Notes: generated from the letters alone by a model not told the origin. Numbered from the stretch's first letter, positions 25,728-34,865 are shown. The stretch is DNA of 64,000 bases from WHTK01 sp963711035 (GCA_963711035.1 CAVQCN010000001.1:1-64000), one strand, 5' to 3'. Translations and numbers: made by a program.

Positions 25728-27404
25728 ATGACCGTCCCGAGCGAGATTCGGCCGGGCGCCGGAAACCGCGTCACTGTTCACAATCCAGTTGGTTATCCGC
25801 CCCGGATTACAAAGAAGACTGGGGCGCCTCGTCCCGAGAGCCTGGACGGTAAGGCCGTCTATCTGGTCGACTGCCGCTTCGATGACTCGATCGAGCTCCT
25901 GAAGCAGGTGCGGGCCTGGTTCAACGACCGCATGCCCGGCGTGACGACGCGCCTGGTCTCACTCTCCAGCGTCTACGGCCGTGACGATCCTAAGACATGG
26001 GAAGAGATCAAGGCGAATGGCGATGCCGCCATCGTTGGAGTGGGTCATTGAAGCACCTGTGCGCCCGCGGTCGCGAGCCACGCCATTACCCTCGAAACCA
26101 AGTACAACATACCGACCGTTGCTCTGCACACCGACAAGTTCGTCAAGGTCGTGCAATCGGTAACGCGCATGGCCGGCCTGCCGACCTCGCCGACCGTGTT
26201 CGTGCCGCAGCCTGTCATGGGCAAGTCCGAAGGCGAGCTGCGCGAGTACGTCTTTGGCAATGACCCGTACACCGGCCGTCCGGTCATGCAGGAAGTCATC
26301 GAAGGACTGACCACCGGCCTGGCCGATGTCGAGATCGAAGGCGCACCGGCATCGGATCGCTCGACGCCGCGGCTCGTCGACCCCGACACAGAGGAGAACC
26401 TGCACCGGCTATTCCTGGAGAACAACTGGACCGACAAACTGCCCATCATCCTTCCGACTGAAGAGCGCGTCGCCGAAATGCTGGCGCACACGAGCCACGC
26501 GCCGGACGAGGTGGTCGGTCGAATGCAACCGACCAACAATCGCGGCCTCTGGGAGTACACGGTCGAGAAGGTAGCGGTCAACGCCGTCATGGCCGGCGCG
26601 CGGCCGGAGTACTTCCCCGTCATCCTGGCGTTGGCCGCAACCGGTGTCTCCGCCCGCGGCAGCACGTCGAGCTCCGCATCGGCGATGGTCGTCGTGAACG
26701 GCCCCGTCCGACACGAGTTGGACATGAACTGGGGTACCGGCGCCATGGGACCCTACAACCACGCCAACGCCACCATCGGCAGAGCCTATGGATTGCTTTC
26801 GCAGAACCTGCAGGGCGGGTCCGTGCCGGGTGAGACCTTCATGGGCTCGCAAGGTAACAACTATTGCTACAACAACGTCACCTTCGCCGAAAACGAGGAG
26901 CGCAGTCCCTGGCAGCCGCTACACGTGCAGAAGGGCTTCCAGCCAACCGACAGCACTGTCAGCGTCTTCAACGGCTGCCGGTCGACGACGTTCTGCCTGG
27001 GCCTGCGCGAGCAGTACTGGCAGGAGCACGTCCGCGACATGCTGCTCGGCACCGACTCGCTGACGCCTCCCACGCTCCTGCTGGACCCAATCACGGCCCG
27101 TCAGTTCATCGATCGCGGCGGCTTTGACACGAAGGAGAAGCTCCTGCACTGGGTTTGGGAAACGGCGAAGATGCCGGCCGGGCGCTACTGGGACTTGCAG
27201 CTGATCCAGAACTACATCTACCCGCGCGCCACTTTCGGTGAGGAGCCGCTGGCGACCAAGCTCAAGGCCGCGCCCGATGAGCTGATCAACATCTGGCAGG
27301 AGAAGGACATCAACGTCGTTGTGGTCGGCGGCGAGACCAACGGGTACTGGCAGATCATGGGAGCCAGCTACCGCAAGACGGTCTCGGTCGATGAGTGGCG
27401 TTAG
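25728..27404 (+). CDS. Fused UGSC-type selenoprotein and partner protein (Sec at residue 108)
   Basis: 558 aa from ATG 25728 (GGGGG upstream) with one in-frame TGA at 26049-26051. The flanks read AAIVGVGH-U-S-T-C-APAVASH, matching the UGSC protein's VVIAGVGD-U-G-S-C-SAASVAD. Residues ~35-215 correspond to the UGSC selenoprotein, residues ~218-556 to the separate 359-aa partner (ENNWTDKLP, VNAVMAGARPEYFP, NGPVRHELDMNWG, ANATIGRAYG, AENEERSPWQPLHVQKGF). The fusion fixes a 1:1 pairing of the two modules. Conservation on both sides of the TGA rules out a simple stop. The following SECIS-like hairpin is weaker than in the other three genes. Confidence 0.9.
26066..26075 (+). promoter_or_regulatory. 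Possible SECIS hairpin of the fused UGSC gene
   Basis: CGC-GGTC-GCG with its loop beginning 18 bases after the TGA and G in its first two positions; GTG/CAC further out may extend it. The stem is short, so this is the weakest of the four SECIS calls. Confidence 0.45.
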
Positions 27405-27726
27405 TCCGGGACGCTCTGCACTATGAGAAGAGTAACAAAGGAGGAGGCGCAGGTTTCCTCGAGACGCCTCTAATCCCCGACTCAGCGTCGACGCCAGGCG
27501 CCTACAGACGCAAGCGCTGGTTCATCGCCGTCTACACGCTGATCCAGCGTGTACCTCGCCGGTGCCAGAGTGCATGGTGTCGGCGTCGAAAGTGAACAGG
27601 CTCTGCAGCCTCGACATTTGTGGCAATCCAGGCGCTTCATGATCTGGCGGTCCAGACGACTTGTCTGACCGACCCCCTCCTTAACCCTTCTCGTGACCCC
27701 CTGATTGTTAGCAGCTTGCATGGCAA

Positions 27727-27818
27727 AATCGCGTTGCTCAGATTCGGTAGCAGCCTGCATCCGACCCGGATAATTGCCAAGGAGGGGGTCGGGAGTTCGA
27801 ACCTCGTCTCCCGCTCCA
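27727..27818 (+). repeat. tRNA-like repeat, copy 1
   Basis: 92 bp with a D-arm-like GCTCAGATTCGGTAGCAGC, a GGGAG-TTCGAAC T-arm-like segment and CTCCCGCTCCA, which resembles an acceptor 3' end with CCA. No matching GCGGGAG 5' acceptor strand exists and the T stem is imperfect, so it is not a normal tRNA. About 92% identical to 47336-47426. Each copy is followed at once by a terminator hairpin. Confidence 0.7.
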
Positions 27819-27828
27819 TCGAACCTTC

Positions 27829-27860
27829 AGGGGCGCACAATCGATGATTGTGCGCCCCTT
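27829..27860. terminator. Terminator-like hairpin after tRNA-like repeat 1
   Basis: 14-bp perfect stem, AGGGGCGCACAATC (27829-27842) with its complement at 27846-27859, loop GAT. Only two T residues follow. Confidence 0.65.
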
Positions 27861-28307
27861 AGCAGCCTGCATTCCCGACCCACTAATGATCTCCCTCTCG
27901 TTCGCGAGGTAGACGAACTTCTCTTGCGTGAATGGCTCCTTGTCCTCAGGGGCGACGGCTGGAATCTATTAGAAAGAGGTCGTGAATCCCCGGTGCGAAG
28001 TCCATCGTGCAACAGCGGAGGAATCGTTTCACGCTCTAAGAAGCAGATTCACCTTGGTCGAGAATCGCACGAGGAGACCATTATTCCGCCGGTCTGAAGT
28101 GGTCTGGTCCAGGGACCTCTGGCTCCCCAAGATGGAACAACGCGACCTGCTCGCCGCCACTCTTCTGGCCACTGGACTCTGGCCAGCGCCTTTCCTTCGG
28201 ATGTCTTCCTAGAACTCGTAATCGTGGGTGTGCTAGTAGTACTCCACCCCAACGAGGTTCTAGTGATTGCCGGCTCCGGTCCCCCTCGGGGTCGCCACGA
28301 TATACAC

Positions 28308-28353
28308 AGAAGCGGCACCTACCCGGTGAATGCGCCGGCGGTGCCGCTTCTTT
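28308..28353. terminator. Long-loop hairpin with short T run
   Basis: AGAAGCGGCACC (28308-28319) pairs perfectly with GGTGCCGCTTCT (28340-28351), followed by TT. The 20-base loop itself can pair partly (CCGG/GCCGG). It could end an unidentified transcript from the left or be the 3' part of a small RNA. Confidence 0.5.
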
Positions 28354-28470
28354 GCATCCAGGCACCCCTGCCCTTCGGCGTGGTCGACTCAGCGATCTGA
28401 GTCTCCATCAAACCCGGGGCGATTCATCCCAAGTCTATTGACAAGACCTCTTTGTTTATCCAAAATTTCG

Positions 28471-28486
28471 TGTACGTTAGCGTACA
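28471..28486. promoter_or_regulatory. TGTACG-N4-CGTACA palindrome upstream of crp-type gene
   Basis: TGTACGTTAGCGTACA, six-base perfect arms, 29 bases before ATG 28515. The same arms recur at 30140. Probably an operator shared by the two regulator genes. Confidence 0.65.
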
Positions 28487-28514
28487 GCGCAACTACTTCG
28501 CGAGAGAGTCGCGT

Positions 28515-29294
28515 ATGGCTCCGGTAGAAAATCGACTCTTACGAGCTCTTTCAGAGTCGGAGTACGGAAGGCTCAAGTCAAGCCTGCAAGCCGTTCCTCT
28601 GGTGATGAATAATGTCCTGCACGAAGCCGACCAGGTGGCATCCTTCGTGTTCTTTCCCACAAAGGGCGTTGTCTCGATGCTGACAGTCCTCGATTCGGGT
28701 GACGCCGTCGAGATCGCTACTATTGGTAATGAAGGCATGGCCGACATATCGGCGTTCTTCGGCCTTCGTACCTCGCCGGCCCGGCTCCTTGTCCAAGTGC
28801 CCGGCGAGGCGTTACGAATGAGCCGTGATGCATTCGATCAGCACCTGGCCCGGAGCACCGAGCTCCGCCAGCTGCTGGGCGCGTACTCGATTACCATGTT
28901 CATCGAGGTGTCGCAGACAGCCGCCTGCAACCGGCTTCATCCGGTTGAGCAGCGTTGCGCGCGCTGGCTCCTCATGACTCACGACCGCGTCGACGGAGAT
29001 GCCTTTCCCATTACCCAGGAGTTCCTCTCAGAGATGCTTGGGGTTCGCCGCGCTACTGTGTCCGTAGCAGAGGAGAAGCTTCAGGACGCCGGCCTCATCC
29101 GATACTCGCATGGTGGAATGGAGGTTCTGGATCGTCCAGGCCTCGAAGCCGCAGCCTGCGAATGCTATAGGATCATTCGCGACCGATTCGACGCTCTGGC
29201 CGGTGGCCCCGGAGCGGAAGAGTTCGGCAGGCGCCTCCTTTCATCGGGACGGTACGCAACAAATGAGGAGCGAGAGACCGGCCGGCAGCACTAG
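28515..29294 (+). CDS. Crp/Fnr-family transcriptional regulator 1
   Basis: About 259 aa from ATG 28515. The N-terminal cyclic-nucleotide-binding-like beta barrel covers residues ~15-125 (VASFVFFPTKGVVSMLTVLD, VEIATIGNEGMADI), then the long dimer helix, and a Crp-type winged helix at ~165-225 (FPITQEFLSEMLGVRRATVS). The canonical cAMP-contact Arg/Ser pair is not evident, so another or no ligand is likely. An upstream start at 28452 is possible but would overlap the palindrome. A second regulator of the same build follows 39 bases later. Confidence 0.85.
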   Translation: MAPVENRLLRALSESEYGRLKSSLQAVPLVMNNVLHEADQVASFVFFPTKGVVSMLTVLDSGDAVEIATIGNEGMADISAFFGLRTSPARLLVQVPGEALRMSRDAFDQHLARSTELRQLLGAYSITMFIEVSQTAACNRLHPVEQRCARWLLMTHDRVDGDAFPITQEFLSEMLGVRRATVSVAEEKLQDAGLIRYSHGGMEVLDRPGLEAAACECYRIIRDRFDALAGGPGAEEFGRRLLSSGRYATNEERETGRQH

Positions 29295-29333
29295 CGTTTA
29301 CTTTCCCGATTCCCGGGCGCATACTTCAACGAG

Positions 29334-30041
29334 ATGTTGCCAATAACTAGTCAACTACCGTTGTCCAACCGGATTCTCGATTCCTTGCCTGAGATCGAAG
29401 TTAGACGCCTGGAAGGCGTGGTTGAGACGGTGCCGCTGGAGTTTCGGCAGGTGCTCCACAACCCAGGTCAGCCTCTGGTACATGTCTATTTCCCACTCAG
29501 CGGCATAGTGTCGATGCTCTCGGTCACCGATGAAGATCGAGCAGTCGAGACTGCGCTGGTGGGAAAAGAGGGCATGGTTGGCCTGCCATCGTTCTTCGAG
29601 GAGGAGAATTCGGATATGCGGTCCATCGTCCAGGTCGAGGGCCAGGCTCTCAGGCTGACCACCCAGGTATTCCGCGATGCGTCGCAGCAGGGAACGGTGC
29701 TTCGCGCCTCCATGAATCGATATGCAAACCTGAGATTTTCGGCGTTAGCGCGTGCCGCGGCCTGCAACGGGCTCCACTCCGTTCTCCAACGTTGTGCTCG
29801 ATGGCTCCTGATAGCTCGGGAGCGAGTCGGTGCGGACGAGTTTCCCATGACTCACGAATTCCTGGCGTGGATGCTTGCCGTTCGCCGCTCCAGCGTTACG
29901 GACGCAGCCCGCAAGCTTCGGCAAAGTGGCTTGATAGCGTATAGTTCCGGCCGCGTTCAAATTCTCGACCTCGAAGGACTCAAGCTGGTGGCTTGTAGCT
30001 GCTGGCGCGAGGCTGACACCGAGACACCTCTCTTCAACTGA
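29334..30041 (+). CDS. Crp/Fnr-family transcriptional regulator 2
   Basis: 235 aa with the same architecture as its upstream neighbour: sensor barrel (LVHVYFPLSGIVSMLSVTDE, VETALVGKEGMVGLPSFF), dimer helix and winged helix (FPMTHEFLAWMLAVRRSSVT). The pair clearly arose by tandem duplication but differs at most positions. It carries no Fe-S Cys cluster. It probably forms one unit with the first regulator; gap only 39 bases. Confidence 0.85.
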   Translation: MLPITSQLPLSNRILDSLPEIEVRRLEGVVETVPLEFRQVLHNPGQPLVHVYFPLSGIVSMLSVTDEDRAVETALVGKEGMVGLPSFFEEENSDMRSIVQVEGQALRLTTQVFRDASQQGTVLRASMNRYANLRFSALARAAACNGLHSVLQRCARWLLIARERVGADEFPMTHEFLAWMLAVRRSSVTDAARKLRQSGLIAYSSGRVQILDLEGLKLVACSCWREADTETPLFN

Positions 30042-30139
30042 CCGACTTTTCGCCACCATTCTGCCAGCCCCGGCTTTCATGCCCAATTCTCGAAGTTTAA
30101 GTCAATTTTAAGACTCCACATGCAATAAGCGGCATGGAT

Positions 30140-30155
30140 TGTACGCTTACGTACA
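30140..30155. promoter_or_regulatory. TGTACG-N4-CGTACA palindrome, second copy
   Basis: TGTACGCTTACGTACA, 79 bases before the GAF/winged-helix gene start at 30234. Arms identical to those at 28471. Confidence 0.65.
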
Positions 30156-30233
30156 GACGTCCCTGGCTGTTCCAGTGTCTTCTGACATTATCGATATTCC
30201 GATTCGCGAGCCCAACAGCGGATCGCTGGATCC

Positions 30234-31181
30234 TTGAAGTCGAGATTGCTGAGGCCAGTCATTACAATACATGGTGATTTAGGAGCCTACTCTATCGAGA
30301 GTAGCGGACTCTTGGATAGCCCATCTGGGCCCTATCTCGTTGCGCTCCTTAAGTCTGCTTCTGCCCTCTACAAAGCACAACACACCGATGACGCCATTTC
30401 CGCCTGGTTGGGGAGCTTGTGTACGAGCCTGCGCTGGGCAATCGGCGAGCTGTGGGGCTGGCAAGGAGCAGGCCTGCATTTGCTCTCTCGCTGGCACGAT
30501 GGCTCGCCGCGGATGGAAGACTTCTTCTCGAAAAGTAGGTCCATGGCTCTGCGACCAGAATACGTCCTTCCCCAAGACGTTATACAAGATAAGAAGCCGG
30601 TCTTCGTCAAAGACCTGGGTTCATACTCGATCTTCAAACGAGCGCCCCTAGCAGCACAGTTCGGCCTCAAGTGCGGCCTCGCAATACCGATCGAAGGAGA
30701 GCAACCCCTGTCCATGGGTCTTTTCTTGCTGGATCGAACCAATCACACCGACATTGACGCCGTCACAAAGTGCGTCCAGGTGGCCTGCGATGAGCTGACT
30801 CTCTACTTGAGCAAGGTGAACTGGAACGTCGAAGCGAAGGATTTGAATCACGAGATGTATCCCGAGGATCCTCCCACGTCTCTCGTCGAGCACGGAATCC
30901 TCAACTTCGACCGGCAAATGCTCGACGGGCCAAACGGCGCGATGCAACTGTCGGGCATAGAGTGGCAGGTCTTTTGTTTCCTCTGGCAGCGGCGCGGATT
31001 TATCGTGAATCGGGATGAGCTTCTGGAAGAGGTCTGGGACGTAAGTGATAGCCACAGCCTCTCTTCTCTCTACGAAATAATCAGCCGCATGCGACGCCAT
31101 CTTCGTATGGTTGGCCTCGATAGCTCGATAGTTAGAGTCATCCCCAAGCGCGGATACTCCATGGACCTGAATGCCGGATAA
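30234..31181 (+). CDS. GAF-like sensor with C-terminal OmpR-type winged helix
   Basis: 315 aa. Residues ~35-200 look like a GAF domain (FVKDLGSYSIFKRAPLAAQF, CGLAIPIEGEQPLSMGLFLL). Residues ~220-312 form a Trans_reg_C winged helix (LSGIEWQVFCFLWQRRGFIV, NRDELLEEVWD, IISRMRRHLR, IVRVIPKRGYSMDLNAG). There is no receiver domain, so ligand rather than phosphorylation would control it. The TTG start is uncertain. The last few codons and the following ~140 bases recur as a diverged copy at 41370. Confidence 0.8.
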   Translation: MKSRLLRPVITIHGDLGAYSIESSGLLDSPSGPYLVALLKSASALYKAQHTDDAISAWLGSLCTSLRWAIGELWGWQGAGLHLLSRWHDGSPRMEDFFSKSRSMALRPEYVLPQDVIQDKKPVFVKDLGSYSIFKRAPLAAQFGLKCGLAIPIEGEQPLSMGLFLLDRTNHTDIDAVTKCVQVACDELTLYLSKVNWNVEAKDLNHEMYPEDPPTSLVEHGILNFDRQMLDGPNGAMQLSGIEWQVFCFLWQRRGFIVNRDELLEEVWDVSDSHSLSSLYEIISRMRRHLRMVGLDSSIVRVIPKRGYSMDLNAG

Positions 31182-31319
31182 GCCTTGTTCCCAAAAGACC
31201 CACTTCAACGCCTTAGCCGAATGATAATCTTTTCGCCTTAAAGACTTTCAAAACACTTCTTTAAGAACGATTTCTGGTAAACCCGCAGCACCCTGCATGC
31301 TCAATTACCGACTATTTCA
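31164..31319. repeat. Diverged duplicated segment, copy 1
   Basis: Starts in the 3' end of the GAF/winged-helix gene (GACCTGAATGCCGGATAA) and runs into the promoter of the histidine kinase, including TTCTTTAAGAACGATTTCT and CCGACTATTTC. The second copy is 41370-41524. The TTCTT-T-AAGAA palindrome is the best-conserved part and may be a control site. Confidence 0.7.
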
Positions 31320-31390
31320 CAAGAGGCTGATACACGACGCCCATTATCCTTCGTGATGCGGCGCATTTAATCAGTAGGGAGTTATCAGCT

Positions 31391-32602
31391 ATGGAGAGTT
31401 CAGTGCAGAGCCAACGCCGGAGGCCGGCTGATTTGAGCGCTGTCACGGAGAGTGATCGTCCCCTTGCAGTCTTCATGCTCGACCAGGACGGGAAAGTGGT
31501 CAACTGGAATGACGCGGCTGTGCGCACAACCGGCCGCTCTGCGGATGAAGTCATGGGGCAGAGCTTCAATCTCTTCTTCCCCGAAGGCCTCGATGTGGTC
31601 AGATCTGAACGATTACTGCGCATTGCCGGCGGCGACGGGCAGCAAGAGGAAGAGGGCTGGTGTGTACGAAAGGACGGTTCCAGGTTCTGGGCGGGAGTGA
31701 TCGTTACTTCTCTCCGCACCGGAGGCGGCGTGTTAACCGGCTTCCTCGCAGTCATCGAAGACCGCCGAGAGAAGCTACAGCTCCATTCCCAAATGAAAGA
31801 TCTGAAGAAAGCCAACACAGACCTTGTCGATCTGATGCGGCAAGGCGCGCCTACGACAAGGACTGGCACAGACGCGACGCGAAAAAGTGCCGAAGGGACG
31901 AACACCAACCCAGACCTGGAGGCTTTCGCCTATACCGTCTCACACGATCTCGGGGAGCCCCTGCGCACGATCAAGTCCTTCAGCCAGTTCCTGCTGGAAG
32001 ACTCTGCCTCTCTGGATGAGGATGCGAAAGACCACATCAATCGCATAGTCAACGCGTCGAGCCACATGCAGACCATGCTCAAGGAGCTACTGACCTATGC
32101 CGGCCTCGGCGCCGCACCGAGCGTCACTACGTCAGAGAACCTCGCCAGCCTGATACAGGACGTCGCCGATACGATGATAGTCACGATCGCGTCGCACCAC
32201 GCGAAACTCATCGTCAGCCCGAGCCTGCCGGATATCAAGGGCGAACGTACGCGCCTGCAGGAAGTATTTCAGAACCTGATCTCCAACGGCATCAAGTTCA
32301 ACCGGTCGGCGGAGCCAACCATCTGGATTGGCGTCAAGTCGGTTGATGGCGACAGAACAACCATCTACGTCAGAGACAACGGCATCGGCATCGACAAGGA
32401 AGGTCTGCCGCGCCTCTTTGGCATGTTCCAAAGGTTGCAGCCACGCGGCGAGTTCGAGGGGACGGGCGCCGGCCTTGCCATCGTTAAGCGAGCTCTCGAA
32501 TCGATGGGCGGATCGATTTCCGTCGAGTCTACCCCCGGTGTCGGTACGACGTTCTATCTGACTCTGCCTCTAGCAGAGGAACCAGCCGCGAAGGCCGCGT
32601 AG
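31391..32602 (+). CDS. PAS-domain sensor histidine kinase
   Basis: 403 aa, soluble. The PAS/PAC domain is ~25-135 (AVFMLDQDGKVVNWNDAAVR), a short coiled linker follows, then HisKA with VSHDLGEPLRTIKSF (phospho-His ~184), and HATPase_c with NLISNGIKFN (N box), DNGIGIDKEGL (G1) and EGTGAGLAIVKRALE (G2). The layout resembles bacteriophytochrome-type HWE/HisKA kinases without the chromophore module. The response-regulator gene starts ~110 bases later, a likely partner. Confidence 0.92.
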   Translation: MESSVQSQRRRPADLSAVTESDRPLAVFMLDQDGKVVNWNDAAVRTTGRSADEVMGQSFNLFFPEGLDVVRSERLLRIAGGDGQQEEEGWCVRKDGSRFWAGVIVTSLRTGGGVLTGFLAVIEDRREKLQLHSQMKDLKKANTDLVDLMRQGAPTTRTGTDATRKSAEGTNTNPDLEAFAYTVSHDLGEPLRTIKSFSQFLLEDSASLDEDAKDHINRIVNASSHMQTMLKELLTYAGLGAAPSVTTSENLASLIQDVADTMIVTIASHHAKLIVSPSLPDIKGERTRLQEVFQNLISNGIKFNRSAEPTIWIGVKSVDGDRTTIYVRDNGIGIDKEGLPRLFGMFQRLQPRGEFEGTGAGLAIVKRALESMGGSISVESTPGVGTTFYLTLPLAEEPAAKAA

Positions 32603-32711
32603 GAGTCGCGACGATGGACCGGCAAGCCAGAGGATTCATGTCCCTGGGGACTCTCCCACTCCCCGCGAAGTGTAGGAAAGTCAGATGAGGCGCAAGGCCC
32701 GGGAGGTTGAG

Positions 32712-33644
32712 ATGACATTCACAGCACTAAATCCGAAACTAGCCAAGGTCCTGGTGGTTGAAGACAGCCCTGACGATCAGGCGATTGTCTCGCGAGCACT
32801 CAAGACCTTTGGCATCCGGCACAAGAAGATAACCGGTACCGCCTCGGAGGCGCTGGACGAGGCCAGCCGGACCAAGTACGACGTTGCCCTGATCGATTAC
32901 TACCTTCCCGGCATGAACGGGTTGGACCTCTTCCGGCACCTGACGGAGATCTCGCCAGACACGTCGGTGATCGTCATGAGCGGCGCCCACCAGACTGGCC
33001 TGGGCGTCTCTGCGATGAAGCTCGGCGCCTATGACTACATTTCCAAAGATGACTTCTTCACGTCGAAGGTGATCAGCACACTGCAGGCGGCGCTACGAGC
33101 CCGCAATTCCGAAGCGGCTGAGAGGATCGCCAAGGCCGGCAGTGTCAACGAAGAGATCGAGACCGAGATGTCGCGAGCCTCGTGGCTAATGAGCGCGCAC
33201 GGTTATACGTTCCCAAGGAACACCGGCGAATCGTCCTCCGCAATGACGCCAGATCTGACGTCAATGTTCGAGAACTACATCCTGGAGGGTTGCCTGAGGT
33301 TCCCCGAGGCAGCGCTGGAGCAGGAAGCCTCTTTGATCCGGGCTTGTGTGATGGGCGGCCTCAGTCCCGGCGACATCCTGAGCCTCTATGTCGCGGTGCT
33401 CTTCAATCTGGGAACGAAGCCGGATCGATTAGTCTCAGTGCCGCCGTCGCTGTTCCTCACCAGCCTGCTCATGCGCCTGCTTGAGGAGTATCAGGGAATG
33501 CTCAGCGCCAGCAACCTGCAGGCCGGACCTGTGATTCAGGCTGACAACGGCTCTACGGCGCCCAAAGTGGAGACAACGCAGCCGAAGGCCAGCATCGAGC
33601 ATTCCAACGGCAATCGATCCACCACTAGATCCGCCTCTCAATGA
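32712..33644 (+). CDS. Response regulator with an uncharacterised C-terminal domain
   Basis: 310 aa from ATG 32712 (GGGAGGT upstream; an in-frame ATG 27 bases earlier is possible). Receiver domain 10-130: acidic pair VVEDSPDD, phospho-Asp in VALIDYYLPG (~62), Lys in YISKDD. Residues ~165-270 (MFENYILEGCLRFPEAALEQ, GLSPGDILSLYVAVLFNLGT) form a helical domain I do not recognise; no DNA-binding motif is seen. The C-terminus is low-complexity. It probably acts through protein contacts. Confidence 0.88.
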   Translation: MTFTALNPKLAKVLVVEDSPDDQAIVSRALKTFGIRHKKITGTASEALDEASRTKYDVALIDYYLPGMNGLDLFRHLTEISPDTSVIVMSGAHQTGLGVSAMKLGAYDYISKDDFFTSKVISTLQAALRARNSEAAERIAKAGSVNEEIETEMSRASWLMSAHGYTFPRNTGESSSAMTPDLTSMFENYILEGCLRFPEAALEQEASLIRACVMGGLSPGDILSLYVAVLFNLGTKPDRLVSVPPSLFLTSLLMRLLEEYQGMLSASNLQAGPVIQADNGSTAPKVETTQPKASIEHSNGNRSTTRSASQ

Positions 33645-33734
33645 TCGCGGGAGCCACAGGGAGGCAGGCTTTGCTTGCCGGCCCATGAGCGTTCGATGGG
33701 GGATATGGGACACGGAAATCAGAAGGGCAGCAGA

Positions 33735-34865
33735 ATGAAGATCGCGATTGTGGCACCTTTGGCCGAGGCCGTGCCGCCGCCCTTGTATGGCGGCACTGAG
33801 CGTGTCGTTGCTGTGCTCGCCGAGGAGCTCGTGAAGCATGGCCATGACGTCACCCTCTTCGCCGCCGGTGATTCGCAGACCTCGGCCAGACTCGTGGCCT
33901 GCACTGACCGGTCGCTGAGATTGAACCCGGATGGACTCTTGCCCTGCGTTTCCACAGTAGCGGAGCTCGCCGAAGTCTACGCCAGGGCCGACGAGTTCGA
34001 TGTGATCCACAGCCACGTTGACTGGCTCGCTTTCCCGTTTGCCCGCCTCAGCGATGTCCCGACAATCTCGACAATCCATGGACGCCTCGATCTGCCAGTA
34101 ATCCATAACACGTTTGCGAGATTCCCCGAGCAGCCATTGGTGTCAATCAGTGACGCACAACGGAAATTTGTACCGGAGTGTAACTGGCTCGGAACCGTTC
34201 ACAACGGCATCGCCCTGGATCATTTCCGCTTTCGTCCGGATCCAGGTCAGTACCTGGTCTTTCTCGGAAGAATAACGCCTGAGAAGCGGCCCGATAGGGC
34301 TATCGAGGTCGCCGCGAAAGCCGGGCGGCGTCTGATCATCGCGGCCAAGGTCGATCCCGCGGACCAGGAATACTACGACGAAACAATCGCGCCCCTGATT
34401 CGGCGCTCGCCATGGGTCGAATATGTGGGCGAGGTTGGAGAAAAGGAGAAAGCGGACGTTCTCGGCCAGGCTTACGCCTATCTCTTCCCAATCGACTGGC
34501 CGGAGCCTTTTGGCCTGACCATGGTGGAGGCGATGGCGACTGGCACGCCGGTAATTGCGTGGCGAGGCGGGTCAGTTGAGGAAGTGGTCAAGGACGGCGT
34601 TTCCGGCTTCATATGTGACAGCATCCCAGCAATGGTTGCTGCCGTGGGTCGCGTCTCCGAGCTGAAGCGCGAGGACTGCCTGGCCCAGGCACAACGCTTT
34701 TCGCCTGAGGCGATGACGCAGAAGTACGAGCAGATGTACCACACTCTCGTCCATGGACGGCAGCCTTACGAACTTGAGCATGGGGTTGGGCTGTCCGATC
34801 TTGAGGTGGCGCCGACTCCACCTAAGAAGCTTCGGCTCCTCGGCCGAAGAGAGCGGGTTGCGTGA
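33735..34865 (+). CDS. Glycosyltransferase family 4
   Basis: 376 aa, GT-B fold. N-terminal MKIAIVAPLAEAVPPPLYGG with the Gly-rich GGTERVVAVLAEEL, C-terminal donor domain with FLGRITPEKRPDRAIEVA and the EX7E-type PFGLTMVEAMATGTPVI. The start ATG 33735 matches the family N-terminus and follows AGAAGGGCAGCAG. The stop overlaps the GTG of the GH65 gene. Likely a sucrose/trehalose-type or polysaccharide glycosyltransferase; the acceptor is unknown. Confidence 0.9.
   Translation: MKIAIVAPLAEAVPPPLYGGTERVVAVLAEELVKHGHDVTLFAAGDSQTSARLVACTDRSLRLNPDGLLPCVSTVAELAEVYARADEFDVIHSHVDWLAFPFARLSDVPTISTIHGRLDLPVIHNTFARFPEQPLVSISDAQRKFVPECNWLGTVHNGIALDHFRFRPDPGQYLVFLGRITPEKRPDRAIEVAAKAGRRLIIAAKVDPADQEYYDETIAPLIRRSPWVEYVGEVGEKEKADVLGQAYAYLFPIDWPEPFGLTMVEAMATGTPVIAWRGGSVEEVVKDGVSGFICDSIPAMVAAVGRVSELKREDCLAQAQRFSPEAMTQKYEQMYHTLVHGRQPYELEHGVGLSDLEVAPTPPKKLRLLGRRERVA

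Larger units (their letters stand above)
27405..28514. other. 1.1-kb region without a convincing gene
   Basis: Holds the tRNA-like repeat (27727), its terminator (27829), a second long hairpin (28308) and the TGTACG palindrome (28471). Short open frames here have no family resemblance and overlap the RNA-like elements. Confidence 0.5.

Noticed and set aside
27727..27818. Functional tRNA gene at the CTCCCGCTCCA element
   Set aside because: No complementary 5' acceptor strand, poor T stem, no acceptable anticodon arm. Kept as a tRNA-like repeat.
27960..28330. Riboswitch (cobalamin-type) in the 1.1-kb gap
   Set aside because: GGTCGTGAATCCCCGG looked suggestive but the conserved B12 box and core are absent.
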